Part shown: in pieces, positions 1-7,628 of the stretch
Numbering within the stretch: position 1 is the first letter of the stretch
Layout: every line of letters starts with the position of its first letter
Assembly (NCBI GenBank): GCA_964609965.1
Contig: CAZSTS010000021.1
Span: 1 to 42,106 of the forward strand
Length of the DNA: 42,106 nucleotides
Direction: 5' to 3'
Source: JAHJDR01 sp964609965
GTDB lineage: Bacteria; UBA10199; JADGCS01
Notes under the pieces: model-generated
The model's input: the letters and a program-made list of their open reading frames with translations, nothing else
Told to the model about the DNA's origin: nothing
Databases searched by the model: none
Position numbers and translations under genes: made by a program

Positions 1-30
1 TCTTCATACCAAGCTTTTAGTGCTCGCTTT

Positions 31-83
31 GGGGCACTTCCTTTTTGAACTCAGGCACCCCGGGTTCAAATAGGAAGTGCCCC
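31..83. repeat. Inverted repeat GGGGCACTTCC, third arm copy at 405-426
   Basis: Two 19-nt arms (31-49 and 65-83) are near-perfect inverted copies around a short spacer. A further single arm with the same sequence lies at 405-426, where it forms the 3' end of metF. No gene is visible upstream of metF; the rest of 1-400 is repeat sequence. Function unknown; the layout suggests a REP-like dispersed palindrome. Confidence 0.75.
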
Positions 84-106
84 ACTAGAGAATCTTTTCT
101 CTTTGC

Positions 107-372
107 CCTGAAAGGGCACAATAAGTTAGCCCAGGGTAAGGCCCGTCTTTAGGCGGGCCGCCACCCTGGGCCTCATAAATAAAAAACAATCCTAACCCTG
201 AAGGGGTTTAATAACGATTTGTGAAATGTTTGCTTCGATTATGTATCCCTTTCAGGGAATCAATTGAATTGGAAATGGAAATAGATTTTTTTGTTTTTGT
301 TTACCCAGGGTAGAAAAATCCCTTCAGGCTTTCTCAACCCTGGGCTATGTTATTTAACCCCTTTGGGGTTCT
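107..372. repeat. Array of short palindromes (CCCTGAAGGG and CCCAGGGT...ACCCTGGG types)
   Basis: This gene-free stretch holds alternating small palindromes: CCCTGAAAGGG (about 108-118), CCCAGGGT paired with ACCCTGGG across a GC-rich loop (131-170), AACCCTGAAGGGGTT (196-210), CCCTTTCAGGG (248-258), another CCCAGGGT/ACCCTGGG pair (304-344) and AACCCCTTTGGGGTT (356-370). The same modules occur at 7194-7370 in a shifted order. The unit-by-unit resemblance indicates a dispersed repeat family rather than local terminators. Confidence 0.75.
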
Positions 373-400
373 TTTCTGAATATATGTTGTTAGTCTATAC

Positions 401-1291
401 TTAGGTGGGGCACTTCCTATTTGAATCAAAGCACAGACCTAGAGTCTCGACAATCTTAAGCACCGAATATGCCTTATTCATACAATAAAAATGAATCCCT
501 GGTACGCCGTTTTCTTTAAGGTCTCGACACTGCTTGGCAGCAAATTCAATACCCACATCACGCATGGCGGTTTCATCTTCTTTACACGCCGCTAACTTAT
601 CTAATAAATCTTTTGGCAAACGCGCTCCACTAAGCTCTGTGATACGTTTAATCTGACTGAGTTTGAGAATAGGCATGATCCCTGGAATAACAGGAACAGT
701 GATCCCTGCTTGTCGTACTTTATCCAACCATTTATAAAAGATGGGGTTTTCAAAAAAGAGCTGCGTGATTATAACTTCTGCTCCCGCATCAACCTTGCGT
801 TTGAGGTTTTCGATATCGGTTTCTAAACTTGGGGCCTCTGGGTGTTTTTCGGGATAACCCGCTACTGCCACACTGAGATTGTTTTTTTCTTTGAGGAAAG
901 ACACCAACTCATTGGCATAACCAAAACCATCTTCAGGTGGGATAAATTCTGTCTGATCTTTTGGGATATCGCCGCGTAGAGCTAAAATAAGATTAATACC
1001 TTTAGTGGAGAGAACCTCAACATATTTTAGTATTTCCTGACGTCCTGAACCCACACAGGTAAAGTGAAAGGCTGTGTGTGATTTGATTTCGTCATAAATT
1101 CTAAAAGCGAGATCTTTTGTAAGATCTCTTGTGCTCCCCATAGCTCCATAGGTCACAGAAACATAGGCTGGTGAAATAGCCTCAAGTTTATGGAGAGTCT
1201 TGATAAGGTTCTTTACACCCTCTTCTGTTTTAGGGGGAAAGACTTCGACTGAATAGCGAAATTGATTTTTGTAGATGTCTGAAAAATTCAT
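401..1291 (-). CDS. metF: 5,10-methylenetetrahydrofolate reductase
   Basis: Reduces 5,10-methylene-THF to 5-methyl-THF, the methyl donor for methionine synthesis, in the cytoplasm. The protein matches the MetF TIM-barrel family from end to end: N-terminal SVEVFPPKT with the catalytic Glu, VSVTYGAMGSTRD, the LALRGDIP segment, and ITQLFFEN. Length (296 aa) is normal. It is transcribed alone on the minus strand; the upstream gap holds only a degenerate word repeat and no SAM or cobalamin riboswitch that I can see. The Shine-Dalgarno sequence is weak. The last eight residues (DSNRKCPT) and the approach to the stop are encoded by a copy of the dispersed GGGGCACTTCC repeat, so the native C-terminus seems to have been replaced by repeat sequence; that tail lies beyond the conserved fold. 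Confidence 0.95.
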   Translation of the reverse strand: MNFSDIYKNQFRYSVEVFPPKTEEGVKNLIKTLHKLEAISPAYVSVTYGAMGSTRDLTKDLAFRIYDEIKSHTAFHFTCVGSGRQEILKYVEVLSTKGINLILALRGDIPKDQTEFIPPEDGFGYANELVSFLKEKNNLSVAVAGYPEKHPEAPSLETDIENLKRKVDAGAEVIITQLFFENPIFYKWLDKVRQAGITVPVIPGIMPILKLSQIKRITELSGARLPKDLLDKLAACKEDETAMRDVGIEFAAKQCRDLKENGVPGIHFYCMNKAYSVLKIVETLGLCFDSNRKCPT

Positions 1292-1366
1292 AGTGATCGA
1301 AATAGCCTATATGGATTCAGATTAAGATTATCAATTATTAAAATAGTCAGTTAAACTGAAATTTAT

Positions 1367-1420
1367 GACCTTAGATCTTAGACCTTAGACTTTAGACTTT
1401 AGACTTTAGACTTTTGACCT
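1367..1420. repeat. Degenerate short-word tandem repeat (GACTTTA type)
   Basis: About seven consecutive 7-8 nt words of the form GACYTTA fill the metF-lipoprotein gap. Related word arrays occur at 6022-6160, 16340-16375, 30003-30018 and 38860-38886. Slippage-like variation among words is visible. No coding or RNA role is evident. Confidence 0.7.
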
Positions 1421-1427
1421 GTCCCCA

Positions 1428-3095
1428 TTACAGAACATTAGCATCTGGCAACTGAGTTTCATCCAATTTGTTGAGATCAATTATTGATAATTGTGGAGGG
1501 GATAATGTGCCATCAGCTCGTTCGAGACGTTGGAAAAACACAACAATGCCTTGTTCGCTAATACCATAGGAACCACTACAGGAATTATTATTAGCGTAAT
1601 TTGTGAGACTGCTCACTTGTTCCTTTACGCCAGCAGAGATATTAAAATAGAGAATCTCATCATTCGCTGAATTATCAATATCTACTTTACAGGTAACCAT
1701 GTTTGTATCAAGACCTTCACTCAAGGGATCAAGAACTACCCATGGCAAAATAACCTCTGCTGCATCAAATCTTTGTCGCATGAACATCATAGGAGCAAGC
1801 CCATCATCATATTGATAGAATCTTTTCCACACATCATTATCATCAACAAAAACCAAGTGTTCTTCATACGAGAGAAACATTGAAACTATATCTGTTCCAA
1901 CAACATGATTCCTAAGGAACGTCCTATTAACCCAGGGTTGTTCTTCATCAAGATCTATACTAAAGAAAACAAAACGTTGATTAGGTTCACCAAAATTTAT
2001 CTCAGCTGCCACATACATTGTCGTGCCTATACCATTAGAAAAAACAGCTCTAGAAAACGTATCACTCCTAACCGATTTTGTGACTTCATTTGTTGTAAGA
2101 TCAATACGCGTTAAGAGAAACGGCTGTGGCACAGTATCAGAAGCATTCATAAAGGTATCTGTGTAGACATAAGCAGCATCAGCTGTGAGAGAGACTTTGG
2201 CACTAGGAGGTTCAAGTAAAACTGTCAGTTTGTTTAGGTTCTCTCCTATATTGTATATCTGCCTCTTGTCCCCATAAGTCTCAGTAGAATCATTATAAGG
2301 CACATAGATAACAAGACCACTACTAGTGACAATGGCTACATCTTTCCTAATATTCACATTGATGTCACGTGGAGGTGATGCAAAACCAGTCGCGACAACT
2401 TGTATGGTTCCATTCAAGTGACGAGCAATCACATCGAATGTTTCTGCTTCTGCATTATATGTAGCAAAATAAATTTTCTTTCGATCCAGAAGTATCATTT
2501 TTGTACTCAAAAAACCTGCTGGAGCATTTGATAAATTCCATGTCATGACTGTATTTTCTAAGCTGCCAGCAATTGGTGGACCAGCTACTTCTAGCTCGCT
2601 ATTCCACGACATCATTAATATAGGTGTACCAGCTTCTGCCGGCATTATGGCCTGAAAGCCTCGTTCAGCAGTAACTGTAGCAATAACTCTTTGAGTTGTT
2701 AATGTATTAATAAGCAAGACCTCTTCCACACCTGTATCAACTGTGCCAACAGTATCTGCAGAAGCTGTGATAACATAACTTGTTGTGGGTGTTTCTGCAT
2801 GTTTTGTTAATAAAGGGGCTGAAATATCTGGCAGACCTGGAAGATCTGGCAGATCAACGGTGTCGTAAATTTGCATATCAATTTTTTCAACATTAAAGGG
2901 TTGAAGTTTTGCAATGGTCACAGGAATACTAAACGCACCATCCTCACTTTCATAAAGGCCACTCTCGGTTCCTGTAAGTGCTTCGATGCCTGCTGCATCG
3001 ATCGGATTTGTAGCAGATGTCGCACAGTTCACCAATAGCATAACAAATAGAACTTGTAGAAATAAGGGAATATATCGAAGGATATTTTTCATCAT
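1428..3095 (-). CDS. Putative lipoprotein, paralogue of the 9127-10893 protein
   Basis: Predicted exported lipoprotein of unknown function. I place the start at the ATGATG pair (3095 or 3092), which has GAGG about 10 nt upstream; a longer in-frame start at 3140 would add a polar segment in front of the signal peptide. The signal is a hydrophobic helix ending LLVNC, an atypical lipobox with Asn before the Cys. The mature part is rich in Thr, Asp and beta-forming stretches with no Cys clusters, and reads like a beta-propeller or other beta-repeat surface protein. Near its N-terminus it has SIPVTIAKL, shared exactly with the lipoprotein lying between leuC and leuD, so the two are paralogues. Neighbours give no functional clue. 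Confidence 0.75.
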   Translation of the reverse strand: MMKNILRYIPLFLQVLFVMLLVNCATSATNPIDAAGIEALTGTESGLYESEDGAFSIPVTIAKLQPFNVEKIDMQIYDTVDLPDLPGLPDISAPLLTKHAETPTTSYVITASADTVGTVDTGVEEVLLINTLTTQRVIATVTAERGFQAIMPAEAGTPILMMSWNSELEVAGPPIAGSLENTVMTWNLSNAPAGFLSTKMILLDRKKIYFATYNAEAETFDVIARHLNGTIQVVATGFASPPRDINVNIRKDVAIVTSSGLVIYVPYNDSTETYGDKRQIYNIGENLNKLTVLLEPPSAKVSLTADAAYVYTDTFMNASDTVPQPFLLTRIDLTTNEVTKSVRSDTFSRAVFSNGIGTTMYVAAEINFGEPNQRFVFFSIDLDEEQPWVNRTFLRNHVVGTDIVSMFLSYEEHLVFVDDNDVWKRFYQYDDGLAPMMFMRQRFDAAEVILPWVVLDPLSEGLDTNMVTCKVDIDNSANDEILYFNISAGVKEQVSSLTNYANNNSCSGSYGISEQGIVVFFQRLERADGTLSPPQLSIIDLNKLDETQLPDANVL

Positions 3096-3204
3096 TCTGG
3101 TCAAACCTCGGCCCCCGGAGTTACCAACTCCACACACCATAAACCAACTCTTATTGTATCAGATGAGGGGCAACTAAGATAAGGAAAAATCAGACGTTAT
3201 GTTA

Positions 3205-3232
3205 GGGTTGTTAAGGGTTGTTAGGGGTTGGG
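3205..3232 (+). other. G-rich tract with quadruplex potential
   Basis: Four runs of at least three G (3205, 3215, 3224, 3230) separated by loops of 7, 6 and 2 nt satisfy the usual G3+N1-7 pattern. It lies about 110 nt upstream of the lipoprotein start, with the G-rich strand being that gene's template strand. A similar tract lies upstream of the 774-residue lipoprotein. Confidence 0.4.
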
Positions 3233-3259
3233 AAGAGATTTTATTAGATTTATTAACCC

Positions 3260-3314
3260 CTCATGCTATCAACTCATGCTCATTCTATTTTTTCGCATGA
3301 GTAATTGGCATGAG
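3260..3314. repeat. Nested dyad CTCATGC / GCATGAG
   Basis: CTCATGC occurs at 3260-3266 and 3273-3279, and its complement GCATGAG at 3295-3301 and 3308-3314, each pair separated by 6 nt, making a symmetric two-step hairpin. A smaller TTTTTTC/GAAAAAA dyad follows at about 3326-3342. Both lie downstream of the tRNA-Leu on its strand and could help end or process that transcript, but no classical terminator is seen. Confidence 0.45.
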
Positions 3315-3346
3315 TAAATAGAGGATTTTTTCTGCGAAAAAATTTG

Positions 3347-3429
3347 TGCCCAGGACTGGACTCGAACCAGCACGGGTCGCCCCATACGCCCCTCAAGCGC
3401 ACGTGTCTACCAAATTCCACCACCTGGGC
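3347..3429 (-). tRNA. tRNA-Leu (anticodon GAG)
   Basis: Read on the minus strand, the sequence folds as a class II tRNA: acceptor GCCCAGG/CCTGGGC, D-arm with TGGTAGACAC, anticodon stem TGCGC/GCGTA around loop TTGAGGG (anticodon GAG), a long variable arm GGG-CGA-CCC, T-loop TTCGAGT and discriminator A. CCA is not encoded. It follows secG in the same direction, as leuU does in E. coli, and is probably processed from the end of the gapA-secG transcript. Confidence 0.95.
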
Positions 3430-3462
3430 AAATATTTGCAATTTCAATCTTCTAATTTCTAC

Positions 3463-3556
3463 TCTGTCATCCCTGCGAAGGCAGGGATCCAGTCTTAAAA
3501 CAATTCATCTTACAAATCTTTTGGGACTGGATTCCTGCCTTCGCAGGAATGACAGA
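3463..3556. repeat. Long inverted repeat (CTGTCATCCCTGCGAAGG type)
   Basis: Two arms of about 32 nt (3463-3494 and 3525-3556) are near-complementary with few mismatches around a 30-nt loop; each arm has its own small dyad (CCTGCGAAGGCAGG). This CTGTCATTCCTGCG-type palindrome resembles dispersed repeats common in bacterial genomes. It sits between secG and tRNA-Leu, so the transcript would carry a strong hairpin that could affect tRNA processing. Confidence 0.8.
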
Positions 3557-3561
3557 ATAAT

Positions 3562-3921
3562 TTACTCGTCTTCAGTTTTAATCCCTACACCATCATCAGA
3601 ATCTTCATCAGGAACAAGACTCTGTTCTGTATCAGTGGCTACATCATCCATAACAGATTGAGAAGTCGAAACAGAAAATTTTGAAATAGTTGCCAAACTC
3701 AAACTTGTAAGCAAAAAAATCATCGCTGCCGTTGTTGTGAGCTTTGTCAACCAACTCCCTTGAGATGTGCTTCCAAAAACCGAACGCGCTCCTGCGCCAA
3801 AAACAGCACCAATATCTGTGCCCTTGCCTGCCTGAAGCAAAATAACGCCTATCAAAACAAATGCCACAATAAAATGAAACACAACAATAACAGGTTCAAA
3901 AGCAATTAAAAATGTAGTCAT
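3562..3921 (-). CDS. secG: Protein-export membrane protein SecG
   Basis: Small auxiliary subunit of the SecYEG translocon in the inner membrane. Hallmarks: two hydrophobic helices (about residues 9-28 and 58-78) joined by the cytoplasmic loop LLQAGKGTDIGAVFGAG, the SecG signature, followed by a GSTSQGSWLTKLT segment. The acidic C-terminal tail (SLVPDEDSDDGVGIKTEDE) is variable in the family; length 119 aa is normal. A GAGG sequence precedes the ATG. It is the last protein gene of the gapA-pgk-tpiA-secG run and is followed by tRNA-Leu(GAG), a conserved gene order. Confidence 0.95.
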   Translation of the reverse strand: MTTFLIAFEPVIVVFHFIVAFVLIGVILLQAGKGTDIGAVFGAGARSVFGSTSQGSWLTKLTTTAAMIFLLTSLSLATISKFSVSTSQSVMDDVATDTEQSLVPDEDSDDGVGIKTEDE

Positions 3922-4032
3922 AAAATCCTCGTCGTCTATTTATATTCATTTACCCCGTAAGAAAAAGCTCCCTCCTTCGAGAGTGAGTTTTAAAAAGAAT
4001 TTGAGAGGAGTTAAAAATTCCTTCCAAATTTC

Positions 4033-4803
4033 CTAACGGGGTTTACATCCTTCAATAATACCTAAAAAATCTTCTGGTTTTAATGACGCGCCTCCTACCA
4101 AGGCACCATCAATATCATCTTGGACCATAAGTGACTGTATATTATTGGGTTTCACTGAGCCACCATACAGAATTCTGACCTCGGCCGCATAGGATGTTCC
4201 AAAATTTTTTGCAATCTCTTTTCGAATATACGCATGAACCTCCTGAGCTTGCTCGGGAGTAGCTGTTTTTCCTGTGCCTATTGCCCAAATAGGCTCATAA
4301 GCCACAACAATTTCACTGACTTCATCTTTTGTCATCCCATCCAAACCCTTTGTGAGCTGTCGTTTAATGACATCGAATGTCTTGTTTTCTTCTCTTTCTG
4401 AATCAGTTTCGCCAATACAAAAAATCGGAATCAAACCTTTATTCAAGACTTTGTGTATTTTTTTACAAACAGTTTCATCGGTCTCGTTAAAATACTGACG
4501 CCTCTCAGAATGCCCCACAATCACGTATTCACAATTAAATTCTGTTAAAAAATCTGTGCTAACTTCACCAGTAAAAGCACCGTTGTCTTCAAAATGACAA
4601 TTCTGAGCACCCAGAGCCACAACATTATCCTCCTGCAAAGCGACATTCATGATATAAAGAGAAGTATAAGGAGGGCAAATAACAACATCGATTTTTTCAG
4701 GATCTTGCTCAAAACTGCATTTTAATTCTGTCAAAAACTTAATACTGTTTTCGACATTGTGATTCATCTTCCAATTTGCCGCGATTAATGGTTTTCTATT
4801 CAT
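4033..4803 (-). CDS. tpiA: Triosephosphate isomerase
   Basis: Interconverts dihydroxyacetone phosphate and glyceraldehyde 3-phosphate in glycolysis. TIM-barrel hallmarks run from AANWKMN (substrate Lys) through VIVGHSERR (catalytic His) and VAYEPIWAIGTGKTA (catalytic Glu and mobile loop) to LYGGSVKPNN. Length 256 aa is typical. The ATG overlaps the pgk stop by 4 nt (ATGA) and AAGGTG lies upstream, so it is translationally coupled to pgk. secG follows after about 110 nt. Confidence 0.98.
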   Translation of the reverse strand: MNRKPLIAANWKMNHNVENSIKFLTELKCSFEQDPEKIDVVICPPYTSLYIMNVALQEDNVVALGAQNCHFEDNGAFTGEVSTDFLTEFNCEYVIVGHSERRQYFNETDETVCKKIHKVLNKGLIPIFCIGETDSEREENKTFDVIKRQLTKGLDGMTKDEVSEIVVAYEPIWAIGTGKTATPEQAQEVHAYIRKEIAKNFGTSYAAEVRILYGGSVKPNNIQSLMVQDDIDGALVGGASLKPEDFLGIIEGCKPR

Positions 4804-5981
4804 AATATCACCTTTAGACCTGGCAATTCTTTGCCTTCTAAAAATTCAAGTGAAGCGCCACCACCAGTAGACATATGAGTCATTTTTTCTTCGTAACCTG
4901 ATTTGTTCACTGCTGCTAAGGAATCGCCTCCACCAACAACAGTCATGGCATTTGATTCAGCTAATGACTTAGCCAGTGCATTTGTGCCTTTTTGAAAGTT
5001 TGGCATCTCAAACACACCCATGGGACCATTCCAAAACACTGTCTTAGCTTGAGAAATGACTTCTGAAAAGAGTCTAATTGATTCCTCGCCAATATCTAAT
5101 CCCATCCAATCACCCCAGTCATCTCCATTTTTAACAACTTTTGATTCAGCGTCGTTATCAAATTTACTCGCAATGATGTGATCAACAGGAAGGATAATAT
5201 CGACACCTTTTGTCTCGGCTCGATTCAGCATTTTACGTGCATGACCTAAACGCTGTTCTTCGAAAAGCGATTTACCAATATCGTAACCTTGTGCCTTAAG
5301 AAAAGTATACGCCATACCGCCACCAATGATGATCTTATTGGCAACCTTCATGAGATTTTCTATGACAGCAATTTTATCGGAAACTTTTGCACCACCAAGC
5401 GCCACCACAAAGGGTCTATCAGGTTCTACAATTAATTTTCCGAGACAACCTACCTCTTTTTCAACTAATTGACCAATGGATCTTTGTTCAAAATGAGAAA
5501 CCATCCCAACAGTTGATGCATGAGCACGATGAAGCGTGCCAAAAGCATCCGTAACATAAACATCGGCTAACTGAGCTAGACTCTCTGCAAAACCAGGACT
5601 GTTCTCAGTCTCTTCTTTATAAAACCGAAGGTTTTCTAATAAAATGACCTCTTTATCTCTAAGTTCAGAGACAAGTTTTTTCACACCCATCCCAACACAA
5701 TCCTCAGGAAAAATAACTTTTGCTTCTAAAAGCTCTGCTAGACGTTTAGCAACAGGTAGGAGTGAGTATTTTTTATCAGGGATACCCTTTGGACGACCTA
5801 AATGAGAAGCCAAGACAAGTTTAGCACCTTTAGCTCGCAAAGTGTTTAGTGTTGGCAAAGCTGCTTTTATACGCGCATCATCACGAATAGCACCATCGTC
5901 ATCAAGGCTCACATTAAAATCCACTCGTACAAAAACTGTTTTGTCCTTAAGATCCAATGTGTCTAATGTAGGATACTTCAT
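4800..5981 (-). CDS. pgk: Phosphoglycerate kinase
   Basis: Transfers phosphate from 1,3-bisphosphoglycerate to ADP in glycolysis, or the reverse in gluconeogenesis. The N-terminal domain shows FVRVDFNVSL and LASHLGRPKG, the hinge LGGAKVSDKI follows, and the C-terminal nucleotide-binding domain has WNGPMGVFE and VVGGGDSLAA with STGGGASLEFLEG at the end. Length 393 aa is normal. It lies between gapA, from which a 185-nt repeat-containing gap separates it, and tpiA, which it overlaps by 4 nt. Confidence 0.98.
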   Translation of the reverse strand: MKYPTLDTLDLKDKTVFVRVDFNVSLDDDGAIRDDARIKAALPTLNTLRAKGAKLVLASHLGRPKGIPDKKYSLLPVAKRLAELLEAKVIFPEDCVGMGVKKLVSELRDKEVILLENLRFYKEETENSPGFAESLAQLADVYVTDAFGTLHRAHASTVGMVSHFEQRSIGQLVEKEVGCLGKLIVEPDRPFVVALGGAKVSDKIAVIENLMKVANKIIIGGGMAYTFLKAQGYDIGKSLFEEQRLGHARKMLNRAETKGVDIILPVDHIIASKFDNDAESKVVKNGDDWGDWMGLDIGEESIRLFSEVISQAKTVFWNGPMGVFEMPNFQKGTNALAKSLAESNAMTVVGGGDSLAAVNKSGYEEKMTHMSTGGGASLEFLEGKELPGLKVIL

Positions 5982-6021
5982 ATTTGTTTGTACCTCGTAC
6001 CTCGAAACATATTTCGTATAA

Positions 6022-6160
6022 CGTCTAAGGTCTAAAGTCTAAAGTCAAATGTCAGAGATAAATTCTCTTGACCTTTGACCTTCGACTATTGACTTTCGAC
6101 ATCATGTAACCTGAAACCTGTTACCTGTACCTATCATCCAACATCAGGCAACTGGCATCT
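6022..6160. repeat. Degenerate word repeats between gapA and pgk
   Basis: The gapA-pgk gap is filled with variants of GTCTAAAG, then GACCTTTGACCTTCGAC and CCTGAAACCTGTTACCTG words. The same word families recur at 1367-1420 and 12550-12620. No hairpin typical of an attenuator is visible, but the insertion lengthens the spacer inside what is otherwise a compact glycolytic operon. Confidence 0.6.
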
Positions 6161-6166
6161 AGAACA

Positions 6167-7171
6167 TTACATTCTCTCAGAGATGTATTTAGCAAGATCC
6201 AACATACGATAAGAGAAACCCGTCTCATTATCATACCAAGTCAAAATCTTAACCATGTTACCTTCAACAACTGTGGTGCACAAAGAATCAAAATACGACG
6301 AATGAGTATCGCCATTGTAATCAATAGAAACCAAAGGCTCGTCTGAGTAACCAAGAACGCCCTTGAGAGCACCTTCACTAGCTTCTTTGATTTTGGAATT
6401 AATTTCTTCTTTTGTAGTGCTCTTCTCTAGTTCACAAACACAATCTACACAGCTCACATTAGGAGTGGGAACACGGACAGCAAATCCATCGAGCTTGCCT
6501 TTGAGTTCGGGCATAACCAAACCAATGGCCTTAGCAGCACCAGTTGTTGTGGGAATCATCGACATGGCACCAGCACGCGCGCGGCGTAAATCACTGTGTC
6601 CTATATCAAGAACAGGCTGATCATTTGTGTAGGAATGAATTGTTGTCATGAGACCACGTTTTACTTTGTAATTGTCGTTGAGAATTTTAACAACAGGGGC
6701 GAGACAATTAGTTGTGCAAGAAGCATTAGAAATAATGTGGTGTTTGTCGGGCTGGTAATTTTCGTGATTCACACCCATCACAACTGTGAGGTCTTCATCT
6801 TTGGCAGGGGCTGAAATAAGAACTTTTTTTGCGCCACCTTTAAGGTGAAGAGAAGCTTTATCGCGAGATCTAAAAAGACCTGTGCACTCAAAAACAATAT
6901 CGACTCCCATATCCGCCCATTTAATATTAGCAGGATCTCTTTCTTTTGTGATTTTAATCTCTTTGCCATTCACAGTAAGAGAATTCTCAGTAAAGGTCAC
7001 ATCACCTTTAAAACGACCATGAACAGAATCATATTTAAGAAGATGCGCGTGTTGATCGGATGGCAACAAATCATTGATAGCCACAATATTAAAACCTTTG
7101 AGTTCTTGGGCAGCACGTAAAACACCTCGACCAATACGACCAAAACCATTGATACCTATATTTACTGACAT
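6167..7171 (-). CDS. gapA: Glyceraldehyde-3-phosphate dehydrogenase, type I
   Basis: NAD-dependent oxidation and phosphorylation of glyceraldehyde 3-phosphate. The Rossmann start is INGFGRIGRGVLRAA; the catalytic site is SNASCTTNCLAP with nucleophile Cys152; HSYTNDQ and the C-terminal WYDNETGFSYRMLDL segment are typical. An Asp in VAINDLL at the end of beta-2 suits NAD rather than NADP. Length 334 aa is normal. GGGAGGAATTT gives a strong Shine-Dalgarno. It is the first gene of gapA-pgk-tpiA-secG; upstream lies the palindrome array at 7194-7370. Confidence 0.98.
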   Translation of the reverse strand: MSVNIGINGFGRIGRGVLRAAQELKGFNIVAINDLLPSDQHAHLLKYDSVHGRFKGDVTFTENSLTVNGKEIKITKERDPANIKWADMGVDIVFECTGLFRSRDKASLHLKGGAKKVLISAPAKDEDLTVVMGVNHENYQPDKHHIISNASCTTNCLAPVVKILNDNYKVKRGLMTTIHSYTNDQPVLDIGHSDLRRARAGAMSMIPTTTGAAKAIGLVMPELKGKLDGFAVRVPTPNVSCVDCVCELEKSTTKEEINSKIKEASEGALKGVLGYSDEPLVSIDYNGDTHSSYFDSLCTTVVEGNMVKILTWYDNETGFSYRMLDLAKYISERM

Positions 7172-7193
7172 AAATTCCTCCCATTAATTGTTT

Positions 7194-7370
7194 TTCCCAG
7201 GGTAACTTCGCTACGCATTGTAAACCCTGGGCTATTTTATTTTGCCCCTTCAGGGCGTTTAAAAAAAGTGCCCTGTAAGGGCTAAGATAATTTAGCCCAG
7301 GGTAAGGCCAGTGAAACGGCCGCCACCCTGGGTTTATTAATACAAAATCGATAAAACCCTGAAGGGGTTA
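7194..7370. repeat. Second array of CCCAGGGT / CCCTGAAGGG palindromes
   Basis: Contains CCCAGGGT/ACCCTGGG pairs (about 7198-7230 and 7297-7332), GCCCCTTCAGGGC (7245-7257), GCCCTGTAAGGGC (7271-7283) and AACCCTGAAGGGGTT (7355-7369). Units match those of the array at 107-372 with diverged loops. It lies directly upstream of gapA, so it is in or next to that promoter region. Confidence 0.75.
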
Positions 7371-7628
7371 TATAAATCATTGTAATAAAATCGTTTTCTT
7401 AATTTTCTAAATTCATTGTTTCATTCCTGAGGCGCATTTATACATTATATAGGTATGGTGTCAATACTATTGAAACGCGCCAATGCACCTACGCTCCTAC
7501 GCTCCTACGCCAGACACCAGACGCTAGACGTATCTAAATATAGTTGCTCGAATGTATCGAAAATACTAAAAAACTAAAAAAAACACCACATCGGCGCTTC
7601 GGTGCTTCGGCACTTCGGCGCGTAAACA
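7371..7628. other. gapA-leuC divergent intergenic region with word repeats
   Basis: Beyond the palindrome array this region holds CTCCTACG words (about 7490-7511), CCAGACACCAGACGCTAGACG (split words, 7510-7530) and an 8-nt period repeat of the TTCGGCGC type at 7591-7621 that runs straight up to the leuC start codon. I see no clear promoter boxes and no canonical Shine-Dalgarno in front of leuC. Confidence 0.5.

Noticed and set aside
107..372. CRISPR array
   Set aside because: Palindromes recur but there is no constant repeat length, no regular spacer and no cas gene.
1292..1427. SAM or cobalamin riboswitch for metF
   Set aside because: The upstream sequence is an AT-rich stretch plus word repeats with no conserved riboswitch core.
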